DNA of 64,000 nt from Turritopsis dohrnii (GCA_027922465.2 BQMF02000050.1:186001-250000); one strand, 5' to 3'. Shown: positions 54,318 to 63,800, counted from the stretch's first letter. The notes: a model not told the origin generated them from the letters alone. Translations and numbers: made by a program.

Positions 54318-54876
54318 AATAAGAATCTAAAGAAAAAGTAATATACTGTAAAAATTAAAGCTGTCACAAGTAACCAAAATATAGTAGCTAATCATTCAAA
54401 ATCATTTAGCTTTTCCCCAAATACTTTCATTTGAAGTCTATGGCTGATAAAGGAAAAACAGCGTACTTATAACATATTCAGTTACTGTCTGCATAGCCGA
54501 CCGTGTTTTGTGGGCCATCATCAGTGTTGTTTTCTTGTTCTTTAAAAGAAATTTAAGGAGTAAGCAAGCTAACTTATCATATAGAATAATAATAGCCGAT
54601 TATTTAAGAACAAGAAAACAAACGAAAGAAACTGTCAGTCACACGGACACATTCAATTTCGTCAAGAAAAGAATCCAAAAATAGTACAACTACAAACCTC
54701 CTAATATGAAATATGTATATGTTACCAATGAAACCATTGAACCAGTGAAGGTGATAAAAATGACTCCCTTAAGATGCTCTCTGTATCATCTGATTTACTC
54801 TCTTAGGTTATCATTGTTCAATGACTCCCGTTTAGGAGTCGCAATGACTCCGCTAAAACTGTCAGTGTATACATGC

Positions 54877-55226
54877 CAAAACATTTATGAAAACGCAAAT
54901 AGCTTATATACAAACTTGAATATTTCTTAACAATAAATATTTATTGCGTGTTTCTACGATACACAATATTTCTTTTTTATATGTTATCATTCGATTATCT
55001 CTCCCACCTTTCAATGAAGGGTAGACGAAAGAATACACGAAGAAAGTTTCACGGCGCCAATTTTCGTTAATGAATGTTTCAGTTAAAATAAATACCAGTT
55101 CTGTATCGAAAAATAGTGAGAAAATGAAGAAACGCAAAGAAACATAAAAAAGATGGAGATTAAATAACATAGATCTTTTCGAAATTTACGTCACATACAT
55201 ATGAATAATGAAGTTTACAAATGAAA
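54877..55226. repeat. Duplicated block, copy 2
   Basis: Partner of 53539-53904, same orientation, starting positions 1,338 bp apart. Both copies end at a TTTACAAATGAAA motif. Confidence 0.75.
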
Positions 55227-55239
55227 TAGTACCTCAAGG

Positions 55240-55722
55240 AAAAATGTTCTTTCGAAGCTTTAATATCATCCTTGAGTACGTTGCAGACAACGGAAGCCCT
55301 TTAATATTCACTTTACATGTTATCTCTGTGACATAACAATGAAATATATCTGACAAAATTTAAATACAATTACTAAAAACTTCACTCTTGTTCAATTTAG
55401 TAATAAGATTTATTACTTTAGCAACAGGTTGTGTGACATCGTGAATTCTAAATACTTCTTTTTGAATAAAAAGTAATGGTCCATTAATAGCTTTCGGGTA
55501 CGCTTAGTTATTAACATAAGAAGGTACCAAAAACCGCATTATTGCTGAAATAAAATCGTCTGCATGCCCAACTTTAACATTATTGACAATGACAGCAAAT
55601 TGGTCAGCTATTATAATATCTAGCAATGTGTTAACATCTTTTTTGCAAACAATTTGCGGATGAAATTTTGCTCCAAAATTCTGAAAAATTTTGGAAACAT
55701 CTTCCCGAAATAGCGACGGCAA
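55240..55722 (-). pseudogene. Fragment of an unrecognised transposon-type protein
   Basis: Minus-strand frame 55722-55504 reads EDVSKIFQNFGAKFHPQIVC and KVGHADDFISAIMRFLVPSY. With a small frame change, coding-like sequence continues (NGPLLFIQKEVFRIHDV, VINLITKLNK) to about 55390. Composition and continuity suggest a real gene remnant. I do not recognise the family. Confidence 0.35.
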
Positions 55723-55744
55723 AAGAATAGCAGCACAGGATACA

Positions 55745-56920
55745 GGTCAGTTTGTGCTCCAGCCACCTGATCAGCAGCAAATACGCTCTGTTATTCAGCG
55801 TCGGTATGCACTTGAGGATGTGGCTGAGGCAAGACGCCCACAGCTTCAGGAAAACGTTAATATTCAGCCACCAGATATTCAGCATGTCGCATCAGAAAAT
55901 GAACGACTTCGAATGAATAATGCTGAAAGACGTGTTCAGTATCGTCAAGTTGAAGATGACGGTCAAAAGGTAGCCCGGCGAAATGCTAATGTTCATCGCA
56001 TGAGGGCTAGGCGGGGTGTTCAACGAAATGTTGTTCCACCCTTGCATCGCGCTGCTCGGCACGATGAATTACCTGAGCTAAACTATCTTGGTGCCATGGA
56101 CAAGATCTGTCAATTTTGTGGTGGCAAGATGTTTGCTGCGGAAACTAATTTTAAGTGTTGTCACAATGGTAAAGTTCATTTAGATAACATTTATTATCCT
56201 AATGACCTTAAAGATCTTTTAGTAGGTGATAACAATCAAGCAAAGAACTTTCAAGAAAATATTCGAAAGTTCAACAGTTCGGTTGCTTTTGCTTCCATGG
56301 GTGCGAAATTGGCTGTACCGCCAGGTCGTGGTCCACCAGTTTTTCGTATAAATGGCCAGGTATGTCACCGAACGGGTAATTTACACCCACCACCAGGTGT
56401 TCCTCCATCCTATGGTCAACTTTATATTTATGACGGTATGGATGCATTCAATATATGTAACTGCAATTATATGTAACTGCATATAAACACATGGGTGAGG
56501 TAGAGTTCTTCGGGTTGAACAATATCAAGGCCTTATTGATCATCTAGCCAATGTTGCGGAAAATCGTGGCCTTCATGCAGGCAGACCAGTAATTCTACGT
56601 TTCTACCTAAATTATCAAGATGCTATGGCTATGGCCACTTAAATGGGAAAACTAGATTTGTTTTGCACTTTCACGTGCAATCCCAAATGGCGAGAAATTA
56701 CTGAAAATTTGGATAATGAGCCATCACATTATCGACCTGACTTGGTTGCACGTGTTTTTAATTTGAAATTGAAATGACTCTTAGAGGATATTACTCAAAA
56801 TGGTGTTTTGGGGAAATCCATTTCGCACCTGTATGTTATTGAGTTTCAGAAACATTCTTTACCTCATGCACATATTCCTATCCATTTAGCTCAAGAGGAC
56901 AAACTGCAGAATGTTGATGA
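55745..56920 (+). pseudogene. Truncated Helitron Rep gene, deletion derivative
   Basis: Matches Helitron A from GGTCAGTTTGTGCTCCAGCC (32128 region) at high identity through the zinc finger and YGQLYIYDGMDAF. It then jumps to the region around 32906-32930, then to about 33483, and ends at the equivalent of 33920. At least two internal deletions, a frameshift and several stops (for example TAA at 56640) break it. Both edges are abrupt: the left edge joins unrelated sequence, and the right edge is where the viral element begins. The HUH region has the altered LPHAHIPIHL. Confidence 0.85.
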
Positions 56921-57258
56921 AGAGATAGGAAAGTGCGGATGTTAGCGCAGAAATTATATCATCATAATCATAAGCGAGAATCCCTGTCAATTATTCTCTC
57001 ATAACATGGGAAATCATATGATTTCGGGAATTTCCCTACTATAGCTAATATTATCATCTAAGACCTTTGTTTTCATAACGCGATACGAGTTATGAAACGT
57101 GTTATTTTGATTACATAGCAGTTTCTATTATTATTATTATAACCACAAATTACTCATAAATGTAAACAATTAAATATCTCATAAAAATGTAGTAAAAAGC
57201 AGTTTGTAGTAGTTTCATTTTTATAACATAAATGAGCTAACAATACATATGACACACA

Positions 57259-57332
57259 GATCAGCGTAGTCTAGTGGATAAGAACGCCAACTTGTAACAG
57301 CAAGGTCGTGTGTTCGAACCCCACGCAGTTCG
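57259..57332 (+). tRNA. tRNA-like sequence (degenerate or SINE-type)
   Basis: A-box-like TAGTCTAGTGGATAAG and B-box-like TGTTCGAACCC are correctly spaced for a 74-base tRNA. The acceptor stem (GATCAGC with GCAGTTC) has two mismatches and the T stem has one. The anticodon stem does not pair, so an anticodon cannot be assigned safely. It is probably a tRNA-derived pseudogene or SINE head. A perfect palindrome GAAGTATATATACTTC follows at 57341-57356. It lies inside the left end of the viral element. Confidence 0.45.
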
Positions 57333-57356
57333 TCTGAGAGGAAGTATATATACTTC

Positions 57357-57602
57357 GGCGGTTGTAGATCTCTCATGTTCTGGTTGTAAAACTTGCATGA
57401 GTGCGCACTTCCCCGCAGTTGTGTTGAATATATCGCGGAATGGTTAGCATTGCGTCTGGGTGATTTATCACTGTCAGGTTTCTCTGGTCCATAGAGACAT
57501 TCAGGTTACCGTCATTTCGATCGAAATTCAACAAACGCCAGGGCTTAGAAGTGTTAGCATGTATCCACAATGCCGACTATAATTGCAAACTACATGCGCT
57601 GA
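57357..57602. other. Non-genic spacer of the viral element
   Basis: Contains TGTAGATCTC and short open frames only. The 65-codon minus frame at 57373-57570 has no recognisable features. It lies downstream of the minus-strand structural gene and probably holds its 3' untranslated region. Confidence 0.5.
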
Positions 57603-58745
57603 TCAGCGAAATACATACCATATACTAAACATCGTGGTAATCGCTAAAACCAAAGCTATTTTCTCTTCTTCGTGAGATGGGGGTGAATCTGTTTGACTCA
57701 CTACTCTTGTTTGAACTTTCTTTTGTGTTGGAGAGCTAGTCACTTTGTGTGAAATATGATGCTCTTGCATAACATTAATCATTTTGTTTCTTCCGAGGCT
57801 CAAGTTCTCATTAGATATGAGAATTTTGTTATTATAACCAGACACCCCCGACTTGATGTTTAGATTCATATCACCAGGTAACATGTAAATACCTTGTCCA
57901 ACTGAATAATCAACTTTGCTTGAAGCGTAATTTAAAGTATCTTGATAACGTTTAATGTCATCTTGAATATCAACTCTGCGGTTAACAATGTCTTCAAAGT
58001 TGTTCATAAAAACTCTTTGAGCTGTCAAAGAGCTTGAATTATTACCTAAAATAGAAGAACGAGCTGAGGCTTGTGAACTAAGAACAAGATAAGAATATGC
58101 TCTAACACTCTCTGAAATTTTTACAAGACCTGTTTTTGTAAAGCCTTTAGATTTTTCTATAATCCATCGTGTCATGGAGTCGTCTGTGAAATAACTCAGA
58201 CCTGGCGTTGGATAGTCTCTACGTCTTTTTTGATACGAGCTATAAAAATATTGCCCTTTGTATTTTTTAGGATCAGAATCGACACCGTATTCACTACAGA
58301 TTTTTAAAAACTCTTCTTTGTTATAAGGATTATCGTATTGGTTGAAACTATCTTCAAAAGGCAGAGGTGTCTGCAAGCGCTTAATGATTCGTCTAATGTG
58401 ATAATAGACGTGAAAACGATATACTGCTCTAATAATAGGAGTAGAGCGACATTCTTTCAGATGTTCAGAACTGACCCCACAAGCACTTGAAGCACACCAA
58501 GTGACAAAATTGAGTTGGGTTTGCCATAATTTAAATGGTTGTTCCTGCCAAATTTTCATGCGTTGTTCATTTTCATCCATTTCATAATTAGTAAAAATAT
58601 TGGGAAAGCTCGCAGGAAAAGAACCATTTTCAGAGACAATAATTGTTTGTTTGTATAAATCTTTAGAATTCAATATCTGAAGGTATTGTCCTCCATTTGG
58701 TTTATAAAGCGCATTGGGAGCATATTTAAAAATATAATCCTCCAT
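57603..58745 (-). CDS. Polinton-like virus protein, tail-anchored, probable virion component
   Basis: 380 residues, intact. The N-terminal two thirds are rich in Tyr/Phe with a Cys pair (WCASSACG) and an Arg/His-rich helical part (YRFHVYYHIRRIIKRL). The C-terminal region is Ser/Gln/Lys-rich, then ends with a hydrophobic segment (IALVLAITTMFSIWYVF) that looks like a tail anchor. It is divergent from the candidate minor capsid gene, with a 38-base gap. I recognise it as a companion of this capsid cluster but know no function; a membrane-associated virion or assembly role is inference. Confidence 0.6.
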   Translation of the reverse strand: MEDYIFKYAPNALYKPNGGQYLQILNSKDLYKQTIIVSENGSFPASFPNIFTNYEMDENEQRMKIWQEQPFKLWQTQLNFVTWCASSACGVSSEHLKECRSTPIIRAVYRFHVYYHIRRIIKRLQTPLPFEDSFNQYDNPYNKEEFLKICSEYGVDSDPKKYKGQYFYSSYQKRRRDYPTPGLSYFTDDSMTRWIIEKSKGFTKTGLVKISESVRAYSYLVLSSQASARSSILGNNSSSLTAQRVFMNNFEDIVNRRVDIQDDIKRYQDTLNYASSKVDYSVGQGIYMLPGDMNLNIKSGVSGYNNKILISNENLSLGRNKMINVMQEHHISHKVTSSPTQKKVQTRVVSQTDSPPSHEEEKIALVLAITTMFSIWYVFR

Positions 58746-58783
58746 TATTTAAAAATATAATCCTCTATTCTCTAATACAAGAA
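58725..58783. promoter_or_regulatory. Divergent promoter between two viral genes
   Basis: A 19-bp direct repeat ATTTAAAAATATAATCCTC occurs at 58725-58743 and 58748-58766, spanning the start codon of the minus gene and most of the 38-base gap. Such a tight gap must serve both genes; the repeat may be a binding site for a viral transcription factor. Confidence 0.5.
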
Positions 58784-59344
58784 ATGTATATCACGGTAAA
58801 TATCGCAAAAGGAGAAAAGACCATATATCTATCTTACCCCATTCAAAACTTGGATGGCTCAAAAGAAATTGCATTGGTTGATATGTTTGTAGACAATGTT
58901 ACGTATGAAATAACCACAGACCTAACAGTGAAACTGTCTGCTGATGGGAAAGCTGAAAAGTTGGTACCTCAAGGAACATTCACGAGCAGGGAATTGAATG
59001 CCTTTTTAGCAGATGCCTTTTTAGAGGGTGATGTAGAACTTACCTCATTAGTCAAAGACCCTCGAATAATCAAAACCAATACATTAGATAAAATAATCAA
59101 AATTAATTTGCATCTCTCTGAACTCGACAACACTCAAAATCTTGAGAATGGAAAGCTAAGTGATATTTTACTAACCTATCACATGGCTGAATATAGTGAC
59201 TTCACACATGTTGAGCCTAAAAACCCTCAGTACAAAAAATTAAAAAATGGTGTATTTCAGTCTCTCACGTTGAAACTCACAGATCAGCATGGCAATATGC
59301 TAAAAGAAGACCTAGGAAGAACCGTTGTTTTGCACATCCGCTAA
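58784..59344 (+). CDS. Candidate minor capsid (penton-type) protein
   Basis: 186 residues, intact, predominantly beta-strand in composition (for example YITVNIAKGEKTIYLSYPI, QSLTLKLTDQHGNMLKE). It lies immediately upstream of the candidate major capsid gene, the usual place of the minor capsid gene in Polinton-like viruses, and its size fits a single jelly-roll. There is no specific motif to prove it, so the call rests on position, length and composition. The gap to the next gene is 43 bases. Confidence 0.55.
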   Translation: MYITVNIAKGEKTIYLSYPIQNLDGSKEIALVDMFVDNVTYEITTDLTVKLSADGKAEKLVPQGTFTSRELNAFLADAFLEGDVELTSLVKDPRIIKTNTLDKIIKINLHLSELDNTQNLENGKLSDILLTYHMAEYSDFTHVEPKNPQYKKLKNGVFQSLTLKLTDQHGNMLKEDLGRTVVLHIR

Positions 59345-59387
59345 ACCGAGATAAAAAGGAATAATTAATTATATATCATAATTAATA

Positions 59388-60704
59388 ATGGAGTATGGAA
59401 AGAGGTTAAATCCAGAACGTTCACTTAGAACTGCTCGCGGTGTAAAAGGTTCTCGTCAAAAAGTAATTGTCACACACAATCCGAGTGAGATCGATCAAAA
59501 TCAGCTATTATTGGTTAGGTTTCCAAATTTAGGAAGCGATGATGTTATTATTCCAGGAACAACTAATCTAAGTTTTGATATTGAACTCGAATCGAAAGCT
59601 GATTCAAAAAGAACATTGGTCAGTAACATTGGGAGAGCTATCGTTAAAAAGTTGGCTGTCAAGTTCGAAGGTAACGAGATATTGAGTATCGATGACTTTG
59701 ATCTTTTTGGGTGTTACAGAGATTTATGGTTAACCAAGTTTGAAAAGACAAACGCGATAAGACAGGGTATCATCATCGACGATGGGTGTACAGAGAATTG
59801 TATGAAATTGAGGATTGGTGCTTCTGATAAAGACACCACTGATGCAGAAGACAAAGCCATTGCTGACACCTATAAAAACAAGTTTGTCATTCCACTCGAC
59901 TTTGAGATGCTAGATAGTACTATCCCATATTATCAAGCGGGTTTAGGGAATAGACTTTGCTACGAGATCACATTTAACGACTATAACCGAGTTATTTATT
60001 CTGACCCTCCAGATACTGCCGCAGGTCAAAAACGTAACCCAGATGGTAAATACAAAATATCTAACATCTCACTTGAATATGAGCTTGTAACACAACCCAC
60101 GTTGGCTAGACAAATCGCTTCTGAATATCAAAACATGGCTTTGCTCTATGATAGGATTTTGCGGCACAGACAAATTAGAGTAAACAAGTCAGACACAACG
60201 TGGAATTGGTCATTCAACACACCTGCCAAATCTTTGAAGGGTATTTTAGTTCTATTTGAAGAAGAAAAATCCTACAAACGAGAAACCTGTAAATTCTATA
60301 ATCCAAAGATCAAAAAGGTATCTGTCATCGTTGAGGGCAAGCCTAACCAACTTTTTGCTCAAGGGATGCAGCCGTTTGAACAATACAATGAGATTTGCAA
60401 GTATTTTGCTGAAGGAAAACCAAAAGATAATAGCGTCGGTGAAAACCGAAAGCGCTTAGGATTACATGATGTAAAAGTCTCTGATTACTTAACAAACAAG
60501 TATGCTCTATGGTTAGATTTCAGAACAATTGATGAGAATGCCTTGCATGGGACCGGTCGAAGGATTGAAAATGCGAGTGAAGGCATCACTTTACAGATTG
60601 AAAAGACCGCTGAAACTGCAGGAAACTTAAACGCATATATATATCTAATAATGGACGCTCAATTAAATATTCAAAACGGAGAATTTATGTCTGCATTATA
60701 TTAG
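59388..60704 (+). CDS. Candidate major capsid protein
   Basis: 438 residues, intact. A basic N-terminus (KRLNPERSLRTARGVKGSRQ) is followed by a beta-rich body with IIPGTTNLSFDIELES near the start of the first half and GILVLFEEEKSYKRETCKFY near the start of the second. Length and two-part pattern fit a double jelly-roll capsid protein. It is followed after 4 bases by the packaging ATPase, the classic arrangement. I recognise the family as one repeated in cnidarian-type genomes, but the fold is inferred and not shown. Confidence 0.65.
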   Translation: MEYGKRLNPERSLRTARGVKGSRQKVIVTHNPSEIDQNQLLLVRFPNLGSDDVIIPGTTNLSFDIELESKADSKRTLVSNIGRAIVKKLAVKFEGNEILSIDDFDLFGCYRDLWLTKFEKTNAIRQGIIIDDGCTENCMKLRIGASDKDTTDAEDKAIADTYKNKFVIPLDFEMLDSTIPYYQAGLGNRLCYEITFNDYNRVIYSDPPDTAAGQKRNPDGKYKISNISLEYELVTQPTLARQIASEYQNMALLYDRILRHRQIRVNKSDTTWNWSFNTPAKSLKGILVLFEEEKSYKRETCKFYNPKIKKVSVIVEGKPNQLFAQGMQPFEQYNEICKYFAEGKPKDNSVGENRKRLGLHDVKVSDYLTNKYALWLDFRTIDENALHGTGRRIENASEGITLQIEKTAETAGNLNAYIYLIMDAQLNIQNGEFMSALY

Positions 60705-60708
60705 TAAA

Positions 60709-61314
60709 ATGAACACACTTTACATGAAAGAGCCTCACACAGCATTATTCGTTGGACCAACATCATGCGGTAAAACTGCTCGTGTCATAAAATTATTAGA
60801 AAATCAATACTTTGATCACTTTGATTTCATCGTGATTATATGTCCCACATTGAGGTGGAATCAGACTTACAGAGATCGGAAGTGGTTCTGGAATGACAGC
60901 TATGTGATTTTAATTGAGCCGGAAGGTCGCTTGTATGAATGGATTAAGAAAATGGACTTTTTCTGTGCTGGATACAAAACCTTATTTTTGATTGATGACA
61001 TCATCGCTGATGAAAAATTGGACAAAAAGAGACAGCCTTTGCTCGAGTTGGCAATTAGCGGTAGACATCGAAATCATTCGCTATGGTTACTTACACAATC
61101 ATACACAGCTATACCTAAAAATTTACGACGACAAGCTAAAATGTTATATGTGTGGTATCCAAAAGATAGAAACGATCTAGCCACTATTCATGAAGAGAAT
61201 GATGTGATTGATTCGCAAGAAGAATTGAAAGATGTCAAGGAAAAACTGAAAGGAGGGAAACACGCGTGCCTAGTCATGAGAATGGAACATCCGAGAACGC
61301 ACATGATTTGTTAA
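60709..61314 (+). CDS. DNA-packaging ATPase (FtsK/A32-like)
   Basis: 201 residues. Walker A is FVGPTSCGKTAR at about residues 15-26; Walker B is TLFLIDDIIAD; a polar sensor LTQSY and a downstream RRQAK follow. These are the landmarks of A32-type genome-packaging ATPases. It lies directly behind the candidate capsid gene in the same direction. The protein is on the short side for the family but complete. It would pump viral DNA into the preformed shell. Confidence 0.88.
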   Translation: MNTLYMKEPHTALFVGPTSCGKTARVIKLLENQYFDHFDFIVIICPTLRWNQTYRDRKWFWNDSYVILIEPEGRLYEWIKKMDFFCAGYKTLFLIDDIIADEKLDKKRQPLLELAISGRHRNHSLWLLTQSYTAIPKNLRRQAKMLYVWYPKDRNDLATIHEENDVIDSQEELKDVKEKLKGGKHACLVMRMEHPRTHMIC

Positions 61315-61357
61315 ACAGGTTGACGTTATTTGTTACATGACTCTTGTAACAAAAAAT

Positions 61358-61528
61358 ATAAGACTACTGTAAGACTCCTATAAGACTCCTATAAAACTAC
61401 TGTAAGACTCCTATAAGACTACTGTAAGACTCCTATAAGACTACTGTAAGACTACTGTAAGACTACTGTAAGACTACTGTAAGACTACTGTAAGACTACT
61501 GTAAGACTCCTATAAGACTACTATAAGA
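61358..61528. repeat. 11-bp tandem repeat between convergent viral genes
   Basis: About 15 units of two 11-mers, AAGACTACTGT and AAGACTCCTAT, in a mosaic order. The array lies between the ATPase stop and the end of the minus-strand gene, whose last codons (SSLIGVLQ) and stop codon fall inside it. Confidence 0.92.
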
Positions 61529-61744
61529 GAATAATTTACGTCTCAATACAGGTTCTAGAATTTTACCAATATGTTTAATCCTCGATTCAAAGCGTACTCT
61601 GTCAACAGCAGCCTCTATCCAGTTACCTCTACGAGATTCACAAGCATAGATATAATGGACCATTACTATATCATTAAAAGTAACCCTTTTTGTATCTTGA
61701 TGGGAAAATATAATATCATCATCTGAAGATTCATCATCGGACAT
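61496..61744 (-). CDS. PPP1R15 (GADD34/CReP)-like small protein of the viral element
   Basis: 82 residues. An acidic start (MSDDESSDDD) is followed by a PP1-docking RVxF motif KRVTF, then VMVHYIY, a CESRRGNW segment, and AAVDRVRF..RI, ending in a LEPVL block. This spacing of RVxF, Trp and DRxRF-x-x-RI is what I know from the C-terminal core of PPP1R15 proteins and their viral counterparts such as ICP34.5 and DP71L. Those recruit PP1 to dephosphorylate eIF2-alpha and so keep translation running under stress or antiviral signalling. The last dozen residues come from the tandem repeat and may not be functional. Gene order: convergent with the ATPase, divergent from the next virion-type gene. The match is by eye. 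Confidence 0.68.
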   Translation of the reverse strand: MSDDESSDDDIIFSHQDTKRVTFNDIVMVHYIYACESRRGNWIEAAVDRVRFESRIKHIGKILEPVLRRKLFSYSSLIGVLQ

Positions 61745-61875
61745 AATTGTTTAAGTAAACAATGTTTATTTATTTAACAATGTAAGAATATATCAACTTT
61801 ATATTATTAAGCATACTGCTGGTCTCGCTATTTTACTTTTATTCTGTATTAAAAAAATACCTCTCCCTAATAAAA
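61745..61875. other. Divergent intergenic region of two viral genes
   Basis: 131 bases, AT-rich, between the PPP1R15-like gene and the next plus-strand gene. Probably holds both promoters; no shared motif with the 58.7-kb divergent promoter was seen. Confidence 0.45.
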
Positions 61876-62376
61876 ATGGCGGAAACAGCGATCGATAATT
61901 TAATCAACCAGAGTTATGATGTTCCGGGTGAATTTCCACCTTCAGATGGTAAAAGACAAAAATTACTCGAGTGTGTCTTAACTGGAAATAGCGAGCTATA
62001 CTTAGGGAAAATGTTCACGGAAGAGCAGATTAACAAACTCAAAGATGAACATGTAGAAAAACTTTTTAGTATTTACGAGGCTAAACTATCAGGTCAAATG
62101 GTAAAATCCTTGGGGAAATCACTCATACGTATTTATTCCATGGGAGCTTGTGCAACGTTAGGAATAAACAATCAAGATGCGTTGAGCAATGACCTGGAAA
62201 CTGACCCCTTCTTAAACTCTGCCCTTCAAAGATTTACATGTGACTTATATTATAAATTCGGCTCATTATTAGCACCACTCAGTGTTGGACTTATTACTGG
62301 GAGGCATTATATCAATGAAAGGAATTTAAATAAATCCAATCTATATCCTAATACGCGCTGTGCATCCAGTTTTTAG
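61876..62376 (+). pseudogene. Polinton-like virus protein of unknown function, 3' end cut by a Helitron
   Basis: Viral coding runs from the ATG at 61876 to 62339; the last dozen codons of the open frame (LYPNTRCASSF) belong to the Helitron that starts at 62340. The protein is mostly helical, with LYLGKMFTEEQINKL and RIYSMGACATLGINNQDALS, and a hydrophobic run LLAPLSVGLITG near the end that could be a membrane segment. I recognise no domain. The interruption replaces only the C-terminus, so the remaining product might still be made. Confidence 0.6.
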
Positions 62377-63800
62377 CTTAGAGAGTGAATGTTTCGGGTC
62401 GTTTTTCACGGTCAAAATCTTCTTAATCGTGGTCATATAGCGGCAGTTAGACCGCGCATGACACATTCACGATTAGTATAAGCAGAAGAAACCCTCACAG
62501 CGCATTTTATCGTTTCAAATGTTTTGATTGTTCGCAAGATCAAGAATCGATAGAGTTGACGTTCGTTTACCAGCAAGTTTTCATTTGCTATTTTGAAAAA
62601 GAGGTAATGAAACATACGAGAGTAAGAAATCTCAGGACAACGAAGTTAGTAACGAAAGTATTGCACGAAGATTTATTAATGTTTTTAGGGTAAGTACGCT
62701 CTTGAACTTTTTTGTTTGTTTTGTTTTTCTTATAATATAAATAGAGTTTCTGCATCATTACTTCTCCTTTAGGGAAGACCAATAAAAACAATGAACTTTG
62801 AAGAAATGAATTTTAAATCATGACGTTCTGGATTGGTTCGAAGGTATTAATTTGTTTTGACACGTTTACGACTTACGGTTTTGACTTTTCAAAATAGCAA
62901 AATAGCTTCTGTTTACCTTGGATCTTGGATTTTAATCTTTCTGTTGTTTTCATGTGCGCACCATTTATTTCTAGATCGTATCGTGAAAGGATTTAATATG
63001 AGTATTTTTAATGTGTTTCAGATCTTCCGAGTAAAAAGATGTTTATGATGTGCAGTGTTGATAATGAACAGGTAAAATGCTTTATCTGGAATACCTACAG
63101 AGTTTTTAATTAAAAGGGTGAGGAGTTTTTTCCATATTGACGTCACATTTTTTAATCAACGGGGAATTGCAACTCGAATCGTGCAAAGCGCTTTTCGGAA
63201 GATATCTCGAGAACTACATTTTGATGGTCCGCGCAACATTGGTGAACAGGGCTGTGATGTTTAATCGCCGACATCTCGGTAACGGTTACTGTATTTTTCA
63301 GATCAGTTGGATGTACTTTCTCAACATCTTTCCGTGATTAAAATTTTTGTGGCCATTTTCTGGGACGTTATTATTTTAAAATCAAAACACGTAAAATATT
63401 TTACACAAGATGCAATTTATTTTAGGGAGTGAAAATAGCGGATGCACAGCGCGTATTTTTTATTTTTGATGGGTTTCAGATCTTCCAAGTAAAACGATTT
63501 TTTTGAGCGCACTCCAGTGATGATTGCAAACTTGGAAAATATTTTATCTAGGTTGTGTCTGTTTAAGTGGGTGTTTAAAATCAGAGGAACCATCGCATTG
63601 CCTCCTAAATTAGACTCGAAGTTATTTGGAAAAGATCTTTAAAACCTCTAAGAAAATAACTGGTATTTTATTGACGAAGTGGTGACCACAACACTAATGC
63701 ACTTTCTGTTGATCATTTTGTAAATTAATTTTTTGACACCATTTTTGAGATGTCATTTTCAGAATTAAAACCCGTAAAAAATTTTTACACGGGTTACTAG
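62340..63800 (+). mobile_element. Non-autonomous Helitron, family 2, copy 2
   Basis: Begins TCTATATCCTAATACGCGC after A62339 and ends with an ACCCGTAAAA...TTTTACACGGGT hairpin, then TACTAG, before T63801. Same family as 9678-10634. An inverted copy of its 5' motif (GCGGATGCACAGCGCGTA) lies near 63443-63460. No gene. It sits in the 3' end of a viral gene, so it arrived after the virus integrated. Confidence 0.85.

Larger units (their letters stand above)
52510..54860. repeat. Dispersed TGACTCC / GGAGTCA motif field
   Basis: About 25 copies of TGACTCC(C/T) or its inverse occur at 52510-53320 and again at 54760-54860, in both orientations, often as facing pairs (for example GACTCCTTTAGGGAGTC). 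The TGACTC core equals a GCN4/AP-1 half site. Two of the duplicated blocks (53539 and 54877) start just beyond these clusters. No gene accounts for them; the open frame at 52694-52924 is short and not convincing. Confidence 0.7.

Noticed and set aside
57259..57332. Functional tRNA-Thr (TGT) or tRNA-Tyr (GTA)
   Set aside because: The anticodon stem does not pair for either reading and the acceptor stem has two mismatches.
57373..57570. 65-codon minus frame near the viral left end
   Set aside because: No features; lies in spacer next to the tRNA-like sequence.
61358..61528. CRISPR array
   Set aside because: Units are contiguous 11-mers without spacers in a eukaryotic context; it is a minisatellite.
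62857..63337. Short plus frames in the family-2 Helitron as viral genes
   Set aside because: They lie between precise Helitron termini and show no coding features.
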